Source: a virus
IMG/VR virus record: IMGVR_UViG_3300028569_002730
Span: 1 to 30,668 of that record
DNA: 30,668 bases
Strand: one strand, 5' to 3'
This document shows positions 14,538 to 23,194 of this stretch, one piece after another. Numbering within the stretch: the stretch's first letter is position 1; each line of letters opens with the position of its first letter. The translations under genes and the position numbers were made by a program. Under the pieces are notes generated by a model that had not been told where the DNA came from, made no database searches, and saw nothing but the letters and a program-made list of their open reading frames with translations.

Positions 14538-15469
14538 TTCATCTCCTTAACGGTTTCCTCAATTCTACCAACAATTGCATCTATCTCTTCTTCTATCAAG
14601 CCATCTGTCAATTCTATCTTTGTAGATAGAACAGACTTTTTCCTGACAATCGGCTGAGGTATATAAGATTCGGCAGTTAAGTTGAATTGAAACTTAACAA
14701 CTCTAACTGCTTGGTCACCTGGTTCTATTTCAAGATTATTAGCTATTGAGTCTAATTTCACTTGAGTTTCCCAGTTTACACCTCTAACCTTTATATATGC
14801 AACAGGACTAAATTTTAAAATAATTTGCTCTAATATTTGATTCATATCTTCAATATACATAGTCCAAGCATATAAGCTGTAAGAAATATCTATGGGTATT
14901 CCCCAAGATGTTCCAAAAATTGTATCTCTTTGATATTTTTCACTATGGGCGATAGGCTTGCCGTCAGCACCTCTAGGATAGTCAACAGCCTTATGATATC
15001 TATATCTAGCTTGATTAAATTGATAATCTTGGCTATGTATCGCCATTATTGGAAGTCTAATTCTATCAACAACTAGCGAGTTATCTTTTCTCACATTATC
15101 TTGAAGTATTGCGGCTACTGCTTTTTCTTGTGTTCCCCAAATAATAGGAATCGGATGTGCTTTCCCATCCTCGTCCAATACAACAATATCTTTAAATAAG
15201 TCTAAAACTGCTTCGTCAGCGCCTCTTAAAGATTTGGTGTATCTATAAATTGTATTATAATTAGTTCCATCATTTATGATCTTGCCACTCTGCATCGGAT
15301 CACAAAGATCACTTTTTCCGTTGCCTGTTTTTTCATTTATCGAAGATTCTTTCAAGAAGTCTAAATTTCCATCAGAGCTTGAGCATGTATCTGGTGTTGT
15401 TTTATTTTCTTGAAAATTAAATCCTTTTGGATTACAATCAACGAAACTTTTTTCTGGGTGATTCTGCAT
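14531..15469 (-). CDS. 15: gp15, tail sheath stabiliser and tail completion protein
   Basis: From the ATG at 15469 the product is 312 residues. Its C-terminal two thirds resemble T4 gp15, which forms the hexameric ring closing the tail. PIDISYSLYAWTMYIEDMNQ and ILEQIILKFSP match the gp15 PIKMIYELSIFTRYEDDMFQIVEQ region, and VKFQFNLTAESYIPQP matches the later strand. The first 70 residues are extra, polar and Cys-containing. The frame is open further upstream, but that extension would run into the divergent gene at 15480, so the ATG 10 bp away is preferred. There is no Shine-Dalgarno site. The order gp15, small protein, gp18, gp19 follows T4 synteny. Confidence 0.8.
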   Translation of the reverse strand: MQNHPEKSFVDCNPKGFNFQENKTTPDTCSSSDGNLDFLKESSINEKTGNGKSDLCDPMQSGKIINDGTNYNTIYRYTKSLRGADEAVLDLFKDIVVLDEDGKAHPIPIIWGTQEKAVAAILQDNVRKDNSLVVDRIRLPIMAIHSQDYQFNQARYRYHKAVDYPRGADGKPIAHSEKYQRDTIFGTSWGIPIDISYSLYAWTMYIEDMNQILEQIILKFSPVAYIKVRGVNWETQVKLDSIANNLEIEPGDQAVRVVKFQFNLTAESYIPQPIVRKKSVLSTKIELTDGLIEEEIDAIVGRIEETVKEMKC

Positions 15470-15479
15470 AATAATATAT

Positions 15480-16298
15480 ATGAGTAACATAAAATTAAAG
15501 TGGAGAAGTTTTTTTAATGCAAAAGAATTTCCTCCCACTCAAATAAAGCTTCAAATACCTGGCTGGGCAGGTGAGGATAAAACCCATGGAAATGGATCAA
15601 AGCCTCAGCCCTGGCATTGTCCGCCGTTTGTGGAAGCAAGCACTTACGGGATAGAATTAATTTATCCATTCGAAACAGAATGTGTAGTTAAAAATATAAA
15701 CGGAACAACCGTATTTGAAGGTGATTTTTCCGAAGAAGGAAAAAAATACAATCACCCAATGCCTCCTTTTATGAATTTTGCTCCTGGGCATTTTGGGTTC
15801 ACATCAAGCTTTGATTTTGAACCACCTGCTGACCACATAATAAGAATAGAGCCTCACCCTAAATACTACACAGACACTTCTTGGACAACGCCTTTGCCTG
15901 TAGTTGGACACATACAAGGCGAATGGTGGTCAAAGATATTTTTTGTTGTTTTTAAACAGCCTTCTTTAAACGGCAGTTATATATTTAGAAAAGGAGAGCC
16001 CTACGCTCAAATATTAATTTTACCAAAAAGAGTGAGTTATGAAATAATAGAAATGACAGAACAAGAAAAAGAGAAAAGAATCATCTTAGAAGCAAATGTT
16101 TCAAAATATAGCGGCGAGTTTTGTAAAAAATGGAAAGACCATGAAGGCAATACTTTTGACGATAAATATAAAGTTTTAAATACAGCTTTTTCTAAAGATG
16201 GAATATCGGGCATAAATAAATTAATTAAACAATCTGCAGATAAACACTTTAAAAAGAAGTGCCCCAGAGTAAAACTCTTTAGGCGAAAAAGAAAATGA
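15480..16298 (+). CDS. DUF6065-like protein inserted in the tail cluster
   Basis: The 272-residue product contains PPFVEASTYGIELIYPFETEC, then PPFMNFAPGHFGFTSSF, GEWWSKIFFVVFKQP and FRKGEPYAQILILPKR. This is the pattern I associate with a family of unknown function (DUF6065) found in phages and bacteria, often near sugar or peptide modification genes. The name is from memory. The last 90 residues are Lys-rich. It is the only sizeable plus-strand gene inside the minus-strand neck-tail block, and only 10 bp separate its ATG from that of gp15. No Shine-Dalgarno site is seen; TAATATAT abuts the ATG. Transfer into the cluster is likely. Confidence 0.6.
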   Translation: MSNIKLKWRSFFNAKEFPPTQIKLQIPGWAGEDKTHGNGSKPQPWHCPPFVEASTYGIELIYPFETECVVKNINGTTVFEGDFSEEGKKYNHPMPPFMNFAPGHFGFTSSFDFEPPADHIIRIEPHPKYYTDTSWTTPLPVVGHIQGEWWSKIFFVVFKQPSLNGSYIFRKGEPYAQILILPKRVSYEIIEMTEQEKEKRIILEANVSKYSGEFCKKWKDHEGNTFDDKYKVLNTAFSKDGISGINKLIKQSADKHFKKKCPRVKLFRRKRK

Positions 16299-16423
16299 AA
16301 CTGATAAACAATAAGCCTAAAAATTTTATAAAAAGAGAGATATTTTTTCCGTTTCCAAACGTAGAATATAAACAACTTAAAAAACCAAGGCTACCTTTAA
16401 AATTACTAAAGAAATCTAAATAA
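16295..16423 (+). CDS. 42-residue basic peptide, translationally coupled
   Basis: The ATG overlaps the stop of the DUF6065-like gene (ATGA), and the frame runs 42 codons to TAA at 16421-16423. The peptide starts MKLINNKPKNFIKREIFFPFP and ends LKLLKKSK. It is strongly basic with a hydrophobic core. It overlaps the 3' end of the convergent gp14 gene by 8 nt. Support is positional (coupled start, codon use like the neighbour), with no homology known to me. Confidence 0.5.
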   Translation: MKLINNKPKNFIKREIFFPFPNVEYKQLKKPRLPLKLLKKSK

Positions 16424-16949
16424 TTTTAAAGTCTTGTTTTGGAGTAGGAATCTTACCCTCACCAGTTGTAATACTCTCTTGGAATTTCTGAGATATTAGT
16501 TGAATGTGCAACACTCCCCACTGTTTAAATTCAGCCAAATTTCTTTGTATAATTACCCAATTTTCCTGAAGATGTGGAGTGTATAATCTTGATCCTATTT
16601 TAGGTGGATGACCAATAGCTTTCAAAGTAGATCTATAGTTAAGCTCAAATATTTGTTCATCTGGTGCATCTATTCCAAATTGATTAACATAATTTTGACT
16701 TGCTGCTGGCTCATAATATCCCCAAAGTTGAACGGGAGTTGGTGAAAATATTTTGCCTCTATCTTCGAGATATATGGGGTCTACTGTTGATGATTGTATA
16801 AAAACTTCATAGTAGAATATTGGAATTCCACCTCTTTTTATTGCTTCCTCATCCCAGCTATCATAAAGAGTAAATTGTGGATCTTGAGGATCAAACTGCT
16901 GATAACTTCCTGTTACACAATATGGAGTTCCGTCTTGTTTTCTAATCAT
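16416..16949 (-). CDS. 14: gp14-like neck protein
   Basis: The 177-residue product resembles the central part of T4 gp14, a neck protein joining head and tail (T4: 256 residues). The matching order is EEAIKRGGIPIFYYEVFI (gp14: ESIQMRGIECYYVPRE), IYLEDRGKIF (LIFGEDLKNKF), a GYYEP-type segment, NQFGIDAPDEQIFELNY (SNFGMQVQDEVTLSI), IGSRLYTPHLQENWVI (EGDLIYFPMDNSLFEI), then a short C-terminus. The T4 C-terminal tail is missing. The order gp14 then gp15 on the minus strand follows T4, although a plus-strand gene now lies between them. No Shine-Dalgarno site is present; AATATATAATAGT abuts the ATG. Confidence 0.72.
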   Translation of the reverse strand: MIRKQDGTPYCVTGSYQQFDPQDPQFTLYDSWDEEAIKRGGIPIFYYEVFIQSSTVDPIYLEDRGKIFSPTPVQLWGYYEPAASQNYVNQFGIDAPDEQIFELNYRSTLKAIGHPPKIGSRLYTPHLQENWVIIQRNLAEFKQWGVLHIQLISQKFQESITTGEGKIPTPKQDFKII

Positions 16950-16982
16950 ACTATTATATATTATTTTTAAAAATATTAATTT

Positions 16983-17390
16983 TTAACTTACGCCTATATT
17001 TAAGTTAACAGAAATACTACCACCATTAGAAGGTAGTATGAATGGCGCATTAGTGAACTTCTCAACCCATAAAAGATAATTGATTCCATTAATGTTAGTT
17101 GTTACATAATAACCATAAACTTGAGCTGAGCCTGTGAATGTAAATACTGATTCTGGATATAAAGCTGTTGTGACTCCTCCTGTAGTAACCACAACCCAAT
17201 CGGATGCATTTAAATTTTTAGAAGTATACCCAGGCTGATTAGCTTCTAATAAACTCGAAATTATTGTGCTTTTACTTGGGTTGTGATTGTTTGTAAATAA
17301 TCTTAAAGTTTGTGTTTCAGATACTGCAAGTTTACCAAAAATAAATTTTAGTATCGTCTCATTAGATATGCTTGGAATTATTAAGGTCAT
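16983..17390 (-). CDS. Beta-rich virion-type protein (decoration or fibre-like)
   Basis: The 135-residue product has the pattern of a beta-sandwich family common in phage particles: LRLFTNNHNPSKSTIISSL, EANQPGYTSKNL, then WVVVTTGG, FTFTGSAQVYGYYV, LLWVEKF and a final Gly/Ser strand. This GY, YGYYV and LWVEKF order is known to me from several uncharacterised virion proteins. A role on the capsid or tail surface is likely but unproven. It is followed by gp14 on the same strand after 33 nt. No Shine-Dalgarno site is seen. The divergent gap to 17434 contains CTAATATATAGAT. Confidence 0.6.
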   Translation of the reverse strand: MTLIIPSISNETILKFIFGKLAVSETQTLRLFTNNHNPSKSTIISSLLEANQPGYTSKNLNASDWVVVTTGGVTTALYPESVFTFTGSAQVYGYYVTTNINGINYLLWVEKFTNAPFILPSNGGSISVNLNIGVS

Positions 17391-17418
17391 TTGTTTGTTT
17401 GATTGGGTGAATAATTAC

Positions 17419-17430
17419 TAATATATAGAT
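17419..17430 (+). promoter_or_regulatory. Candidate late promoter motif TAATATATAGAT
   Basis: TAATATATAGAT ends three bases before the ATG at 17434. It matches TAATATATACAT (8503-8514) at 11 of 12 positions. It lies in the 43-nt gap between two divergent genes, and on the other strand TATATATTAG could serve the gene at 17390. Confidence 0.4.
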
Positions 17431-17433
17431 ATC

Positions 17434-17994
17434 ATGTCAATAAAAAATAAAGATGGGACTGTCTTCAAAATCTCTGGACCCAATCCTTTGATGGACGAAC
17501 AGACTTTATGGGATGGCTTTACAAAACATAATTTTGAATGGACCGAGGAAATAGACAAAGAAAATAAAACCAAAGTTTTTGAAATAAAGCAAAATAAAGA
17601 AGATGTGGTGTTTGAAGAAAAGAAAATAGTTGTAGAAGAGCCTAAAATAATAGAAGAAAAGAAAGAAGAAGTTAAAGAACAAAAAAAGATTTCAGATCAC
17701 AAAACCATACAATGTTTCTGTCTACCTGCGAAGATTATAGAAAAAAAAGATGAATTATATGAAGAGGCGTATCAGAGGATAGAATATCTTGATAAATTTA
17801 TATTCGATACAATCTTAATAGAAAAAGCAGATATTTATTTAAAATTTTGGACCATGGAAAAAATTACTAAAAATTCAATAGTATATCCAAAAAATAAAGA
17901 TAAAAGATGGTGGAAAGTTTCTGATCAAAAAGAAGCCCCTATTGGCTTTATATACACAGCCATGATTTCAGACTACACACCTTCTTTTGAATGA
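17434..17994 (+). CDS. Hypothetical protein with Lys/Glu-rich linker
   Basis: The 186-residue product starts IKNKDGTVFKISGPNPLMDEQTLW, loosely like the start of gp14 in this window (IRKQDGTPYCVTGS). It then has a 50-residue Lys/Glu/Val linker (VVEEPKIIEEKKEEVKEQKK), and a C-terminal domain of about 90 residues with CFCLPAKIIEKKDELYEE and RWWKVSDQKEAPIGFIYTAMISDYTPSF. This suggests two domains on a flexible tether, as in adaptor or fibre-attachment proteins. No known family is recognised. It overlaps the convergent 89-residue gene by 22 nt. Confidence 0.6.
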   Translation: MSIKNKDGTVFKISGPNPLMDEQTLWDGFTKHNFEWTEEIDKENKTKVFEIKQNKEDVVFEEKKIVVEEPKIIEEKKEEVKEQKKISDHKTIQCFCLPAKIIEKKDELYEEAYQRIEYLDKFIFDTILIEKADIYLKFWTMEKITKNSIVYPKNKDKRWWKVSDQKEAPIGFIYTAMISDYTPSFE

Positions 17995-18242
17995 TCAGAC
18001 ACTACCTTAACGCTGTATCCCAACTGTTCAAACTTTTTTCTGTGATCATCAACACATTTTAAATAAGCAGTTTCATAAACATCAGCAATTAATTTATTAA
18101 GATCTTTTAGATCTTGTTCCGTAGCTAGATGATATAATATTCTGTCTATTATATTTTCATTTCTATTAAATCTTTCTTTTAAAACTTCAAATATATATTT
18201 TTTAATATAATGATTTCTTTGATTTTGTAAAAAGTCCATCAT
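17973..18242 (-). CDS. Small helical protein next to the 1346-residue gene
   Basis: The 89-residue product begins with two consecutive ATG codons; AAGGTGAG is better spaced to the second (18239). It is almost all helix and includes QRNHYIKKYIFEVLKERF, then ILYHLATEQDLKDLNKLI and DHRKKFEQLGYSVKVV. The gene starts one base after the stop of the giant gene and is clearly cotranscribed with it, so it may be a partner, chaperone or small virion component. I do not recognise the family. Confidence 0.65.
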   Translation of the reverse strand: MMDFLQNQRNHYIKKYIFEVLKERFNRNENIIDRILYHLATEQDLKDLNKLIADVYETAYLKCVDDHRKKFEQLGYSVKVVSDHSKEGV

Positions 18243-18243
18243 C

Positions 18244-21200
18244 TCACCTTGATTGTTTCATAAATAAAGATCTTATGCCGCTCATTCCTTGGTTATATTG
18301 AGGAGAAACTTTGAGAATAGTTTCGTCACGAATTAATTCTTTATCTTTCTTGTTTAAACTGCTTAAAATTGAAGAATTCTTTTTTAATTCTTCCACAGCT
18401 TCTGGTGCTAACTTAGTGAATTCTGATAAATTTAAAGCAAGTTTATTTAAAAAATTATCAGCCTGATGTTTCAATGAAGTGGTTGATGGAATTTTTATTT
18501 TTCCATATATTGGAGCCTTAGAATTAAAGTCAAATAATTGTTTAAACAAATCTTGCTCATCACTAGAAGGTTCAACGCCCATTTTTCTAAGCATCTTTTT
18601 TGCATCTTCTATTTCTTTTTCTCGCAATCTTTGTCCTACTGGAGACCATTGCCCCATGTGTTTTAAAATAACTTGGATCAAACTTGGGTTACGAGTTAAA
18701 ACACCTATTAAATTAGTTATGGAACGAAACCAGGTTATTATAATTGGGTCGCCCGCTAATGGTTTATGAAACTGTAAGCCTGTTGTAGGCAACTTATAAC
18801 TTTCATCTTTCATTATACTTTCTACTTCATCTATTATTTGCTTTAATTGATTGTACCCATTTTCGAGAGATCTACCTGTGGGTATTTCTTGTCGTTGCGT
18901 CTGATTATTTTTTTTACTTTCTTGATTTTTTATTTCTGTATCATACAAACTGTTTATAGTTTGAGATATTTTTTCATTACTATTTCTAAGATATTCTCCG
19001 AGCTGAGGAATTAGATCCAATGCAGGAATCTTTTTTAATTCTTCTTCATATACTTTTGATAATAAAGGAAATTTCTCGGACCAATATTTCAAAAGATTTT
19101 TTCTTTCTATTTCTAAATTATCAACAATTTTTTGATAATTACTCGAATTAATTTTTTCTGAATTTTCTGATAAAAATCTTAATACGTTAGAGGTAGAATA
19201 AATCTTCTTACGCAGATTTTCTTCATCACTTCTAAAGCTGCATGATTGTCTTTCCTCGGGGGCATCTGGCATTTTAACCTGCTGAATCCATACTCTCTTA
19301 CCATTTCTTTTTAAAACCATTGTTTCAGATGTGTCAACAAAAATAGATACAAAAGATGATCTTGTTTGTTTATCAAGATCTAAAGAATAAGCCAATGGTT
19401 TTAATTCATCTATATTTATCTCTGGCTCTACATAAGCTTTCGGTCCTCCTGGCGATCCCTCTAAATCAGTCCTGGATCTTCTAGATAAACCACCACCAGA
19501 AAAAACTCCTGCCGCCTGTAACATTTTGCCAGCCTCGCTCTTAGCGACATTTTGTCTTCCCTGTGGCGTGTAAAGGGTCCTGTCTTTCACATTGTTGTAA
19601 AAATAGTATACAATATCATCATGTACCGTGTTCATATCTCTTTCTACTATTTTCTTTATATCTACATCATATGCATCTCCGCCACCAAGAGCTTTATTTA
19701 AAACTGTGTTTGTTATACCACGAATGATATCGCTCCATCCCTCAAAATCACCAGTTCCTTCTTCTACTTCTTCTATCTTATAAAAAGATTTTCCAGATCC
19801 TCGCTTAATTGTTTTGCCTGTTTTACCTTTTCTGGCTCCCTCTGCTGATCTATCTTCATCATTATCACCATCTTCGTTATCGAAAAAATCATCGTCGTTA
19901 TATTCTTCTTCTTCATAATCGTCAGCTTCTTTTATGAGTTTAAATTGAGATAAATCAAAATATGAAGACTCTCCTATGGACTGTTTTGATTTATCTACAA
20001 CTGCATAAGCAGCCCATCTCATTGGATTGCTATCTTTTGGAAACAAATTTGGATTTCGTTTAAAATAATCCCAAGTTTTTTTGTCAACAAGTGTTCTTTT
20101 TCTGGCTGGAATTTTTCCATCTTTTGATGCAGGTATTGTGTAGAACGCCTCGCTGTCTATGGGAAATATTTTCGCCAATGCAATTTTTGTTTCTTTATTG
20201 TGGGGCGACCCAGGTTGCTGACCAGAAACTTCCGGTCTAAAACCAGCCAGCCTAGCGCCCTCTCCTCCGTGAATATATTCTGGTGTTTGGTAAAATTTAC
20301 TAAAAATTCTTTCTTTGCCGTCTTTGTCAAAAACCACACTACTTCTAGAGGTTGTAGTTAATTTTTTCCCTTCAACACTGGTGGAATTTATCAATTGTTG
20401 AATTGATTCTTTTATCTTGCTGTCAATTTTATCCACAGATAGTAATTTTTCCAAATCATCAGAGGAATAAAAATCAATTGAGTTCACATCTATCCCAAGT
20501 TTCTCTAATGAATCAATTATTCTATTTCTAAGTTTATTTATATTTTTGTCTTCTAAAGACGAACCAGCTCTAATAAAAGAAGGAATGTTTAATAAAGGAA
20601 CAGATCTTGTGTTATCTCCTTCTCCCACCTTTAAATAAGGTAGAATCATCAAAGGGCTTTCACCACCTTTTTCGCCAATTCTTAATTTATCTCCCATAAT
20701 TCTATATGGAATTCGCCCAGTTCTCTCGAAAGACTCCCAATCCTTTCCCAGTATCTTTTTTAGTTCCTCTTTATCTTTTTCATCCATTCTGTCTAATTCT
20801 TTTTTTCTCATCTCTCCGTCTTTTATGGGATCTCCTGTTATATCAACAGAAAGTATTTTTGGTCCATGAACACCTTGTTCTCCTAATATTTCTTTGCTTA
20901 ATTTTTCTGAGAAATACTTAGCGAAAAGATCTTTCAATCTATTGTTTTGGGCCAGTACGAGCCAGCTAGTCATCCATTTAAAAGCTTCTTCACCTATTTT
21001 TCCTTTAACTTTGAGATCTTCTACTTTACGATAATTTTCAGAAAATAGTTTCTTAAAAATATTTTCACTAATGCTTGGTAAATTTTCAATTGATGCAGTT
21101 GGATCTTTAAGAATATATCTTATAAGCCAAACACCACTTTCTACTTCATCTTTATCTTTTATTGTATACAATTCATTTCTGAAAAAATCTTGAGCATTTT

Positions 21201-22284
21201 CGCTCTGCCAACTACTCATTGTTTTATTGTTGCCTATAAATCTTTTTATAAAATTAAATATATTTGTTTGTATTCTATTTTTAACCTCTTTATCGGCAAG
21301 CACTTCTTTTCTGGTGCCCATTCCGCTTTTTACCACTTTGTATGTAACATCTTTTTCGTGAGATGGGTCGTCTGTTGGCAGGCTTCCAAAATGCCGGTGA
21401 TAATTTAAAGAATAAAGATTTTTTAGTCCTTCAGCCGCACTTTTTGAAAAATCAAAACCTTCTGTACCCGAACCAACCTTGTAAATTGTATCTTTTCCCT
21501 TAGCCTTAGATTTATCAGACTTAATCTTTCTGGCATTTGACAAATCTACTCCATATTTACCATGAGTTTCAAACTTAATTTCCTTACCATAAACTTGACT
21601 CAAATGATCCAATCTTGTTTTTATTGTGTGCTCATCTCCCGGTAAAGTTTCAAGTTTTTCTATATATCGGTTTATATAGAATTTTATTTTTTTATCTCCT
21701 ACGGAATACTCTTCTTGATCTCCACCTTTGACATAAATTACTATATGTTTAATTACTTCATAAATTAAATCTCTGATTGTTCTAAAATTATCATCATACC
21801 CACCAGAGGAACTATGCATTAAATCATAATCTTTCACAAGATTATCAAGCCAACTCGATAGCTCTTCTCTTGTTTCGGGAGAAGAAGAAGATTCTTGCCC
21901 ATAATTATCGTATTTTGAAGATAGGCTTAAGATAAAATTTTTGAAATCCTCCAAGTTGGATGTATCTATAGATATAATTCTTTTTTTAACTCTTACTCCA
22001 CCTGCAGCAGTTTTTGATAAGCCAAATTTAGATTTGATTTCCGATAATATATTTCTAATAATTTTATTTCTAATATTTTGTCTGTACTTTAAAAGTCCCC
22101 AGGTTTTTTGTATTCTTGACTGTAAAGCTTCTGACCAATAATTTTGATCTATTTGATAGAGAAAATCTAAATCTTCTTCATCAATTAGTATTGGACTTTT
22201 AATATAAGTTCCTCTATTAGCTCTTGCCTCCATCAAAATTGTGTAATCAAAATTTTTGGCAAAGAATTCTTTAAAGTTGTACAT
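18244..22284 (-). CDS. Giant 1346-residue protein with capsid-targeting-like N-terminus
   Basis: I know no family for this protein. It starts MYNFKEFFAK, and TILMEARAN at 15-23 gives a gp21-type site L17-M18-E19/A20. Residues about 20-780 are mixed alpha/beta and Lys/Asp-rich. A very acidic stretch lies around residues 787-815 (EADDYEEEEYNDDD, then FFDNEDGDNDED), preceded by a second possible cut at I784-K785-E786/A787. A Gly/Lys linker and a C-terminal region of about 500 residues follow, with long helices (RQNVAKSEAGKMLQAAG; NLLKYWSEKFPLLSKVYEEELKK). No polymerase, peptidase or lysozyme motif was found. AGGAAG precedes the start. Size, tag and position beside gp13 and gp14 suggest an internal or injected virion protein. 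Confidence 0.75.
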   Translation of the reverse strand: MYNFKEFFAKNFDYTILMEARANRGTYIKSPILIDEEDLDFLYQIDQNYWSEALQSRIQKTWGLLKYRQNIRNKIIRNILSEIKSKFGLSKTAAGGVRVKKRIISIDTSNLEDFKNFILSLSSKYDNYGQESSSSPETREELSSWLDNLVKDYDLMHSSSGGYDDNFRTIRDLIYEVIKHIVIYVKGGDQEEYSVGDKKIKFYINRYIEKLETLPGDEHTIKTRLDHLSQVYGKEIKFETHGKYGVDLSNARKIKSDKSKAKGKDTIYKVGSGTEGFDFSKSAAEGLKNLYSLNYHRHFGSLPTDDPSHEKDVTYKVVKSGMGTRKEVLADKEVKNRIQTNIFNFIKRFIGNNKTMSSWQSENAQDFFRNELYTIKDKDEVESGVWLIRYILKDPTASIENLPSISENIFKKLFSENYRKVEDLKVKGKIGEEAFKWMTSWLVLAQNNRLKDLFAKYFSEKLSKEILGEQGVHGPKILSVDITGDPIKDGEMRKKELDRMDEKDKEELKKILGKDWESFERTGRIPYRIMGDKLRIGEKGGESPLMILPYLKVGEGDNTRSVPLLNIPSFIRAGSSLEDKNINKLRNRIIDSLEKLGIDVNSIDFYSSDDLEKLLSVDKIDSKIKESIQQLINSTSVEGKKLTTTSRSSVVFDKDGKERIFSKFYQTPEYIHGGEGARLAGFRPEVSGQQPGSPHNKETKIALAKIFPIDSEAFYTIPASKDGKIPARKRTLVDKKTWDYFKRNPNLFPKDSNPMRWAAYAVVDKSKQSIGESSYFDLSQFKLIKEADDYEEEEYNDDDFFDNEDGDNDEDRSAEGARKGKTGKTIKRGSGKSFYKIEEVEEGTGDFEGWSDIIRGITNTVLNKALGGGDAYDVDIKKIVERDMNTVHDDIVYYFYNNVKDRTLYTPQGRQNVAKSEAGKMLQAAGVFSGGGLSRRSRTDLEGSPGGPKAYVEPEINIDELKPLAYSLDLDKQTRSSFVSIFVDTSETMVLKRNGKRVWIQQVKMPDAPEERQSCSFRSDEENLRKKIYSTSNVLRFLSENSEKINSSNYQKIVDNLEIERKNLLKYWSEKFPLLSKVYEEELKKIPALDLIPQLGEYLRNSNEKISQTINSLYDTEIKNQESKKNNQTQRQEIPTGRSLENGYNQLKQIIDEVESIMKDESYKLPTTGLQFHKPLAGDPIIITWFRSITNLIGVLTRNPSLIQVILKHMGQWSPVGQRLREKEIEDAKKMLRKMGVEPSSDEQDLFKQLFDFNSKAPIYGKIKIPSTTSLKHQADNFLNKLALNLSEFTKLAPEAVEELKKNSSILSSLNKKDKELIRDETILKVSPQYNQGMSGIRSLFMKQSR

Positions 22285-22323
22285 AGTTTTAATTTCTTCC
22301 TGGTTACTTTATATATATAATAT

Positions 22324-23190
22324 ATGAGCAATATTTTAGAAATCCCCAAACCTTCTCAAGATGTAAATTGTCAATCTTCGGCTCCTTGTGGGTCAAATTT
22401 GGGTCCAACAGACCCGTTAGTTAAGATATCGCCAAGAAGAAACAGGGAAAAAGTAAGAGAACAGATAAAAGATTATGTTCTTTTGATGTTGGGAGCACCT
22501 GTAGTAAGTATTGAATTAGACCAACAGCAACTTGATGGAGCTGTTGATTTCGCTCTTCAAATATTTGAGGATTACGCTCCCAGAGAATATTACCAGTGGT
22601 ATGTTTTCAATACAGTGCCAGGGCAAACAATATATCAAATGCCTAATGACATAGGTATGGTGAGAGAAGTTGCCTATAAAGAAACAGCCCAATACGCTTT
22701 CAGTGCATCGGATTTAGGAGGTGTTATACCCCTTGAATATATGGGCGCTGGAGCATACGGAAGCATCGCCGGTGGAATTAATCCACAGACTCCTGTTTGG
22801 GGCAAAATGAATGAATGGATGTTATACAAGCAGTATGAAGACACATACAATAGAATGGCGAGTCAACAAGGAGGTTGGGAGTTTATTGGAGGATATGGCT
22901 CTATAAAACTTTACCCAGTTCCTTATAAGTCCCACCTAGTGGCTGTTCATTATTTACAAAAAAATACAGATTTCAAACAAGTAACACAAGCAATGCAAGA
23001 GGGCTCTCTTGCTTTTGCGAAAATAATGTTGGGAAGAATTCGTTCCAAGATAACAAATCCCCCTGGACCAAATGGTGGAGTTCAGCTCGACGGTCAGCAA
23101 ATACTTCAAGAAGGATTACAGGATAAGAAAGATTGGGAAGAAAGATTGATAAATAGATTCGGAGATCTTCCACAAATTAAGATGGGCTAA
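22324..23190 (+). CDS. 13: gp13, neck protein
   Basis: The 288-residue product matches T4-type gp13, which with gp14 forms the neck that closes the DNA-filled head. Typical segments are the N-terminal helix KVREQIKDYVLLMLGAP with VVSIELDQQQLDGAVD, the FEDYAPREYYQWY stretch, PGQTIYQMPNDIG, and the C-terminal MLGRIRSKITNPPGPNGGVQLDG. In T4 genes 13, 14 and 15 are contiguous and co-oriented. Here gp13 is on the opposite strand, with over 5 kb separating it from gp14. No Shine-Dalgarno site is present; TATATATAATAT abuts the ATG. Confidence 0.9.
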   Translation: MSNILEIPKPSQDVNCQSSAPCGSNLGPTDPLVKISPRRNREKVREQIKDYVLLMLGAPVVSIELDQQQLDGAVDFALQIFEDYAPREYYQWYVFNTVPGQTIYQMPNDIGMVREVAYKETAQYAFSASDLGGVIPLEYMGAGAYGSIAGGINPQTPVWGKMNEWMLYKQYEDTYNRMASQQGGWEFIGGYGSIKLYPVPYKSHLVAVHYLQKNTDFKQVTQAMQEGSLAFAKIMLGRIRSKITNPPGPNGGVQLDGQQILQEGLQDKKDWEERLINRFGDLPQIKMG

Positions 23191-23194
23191 AATT

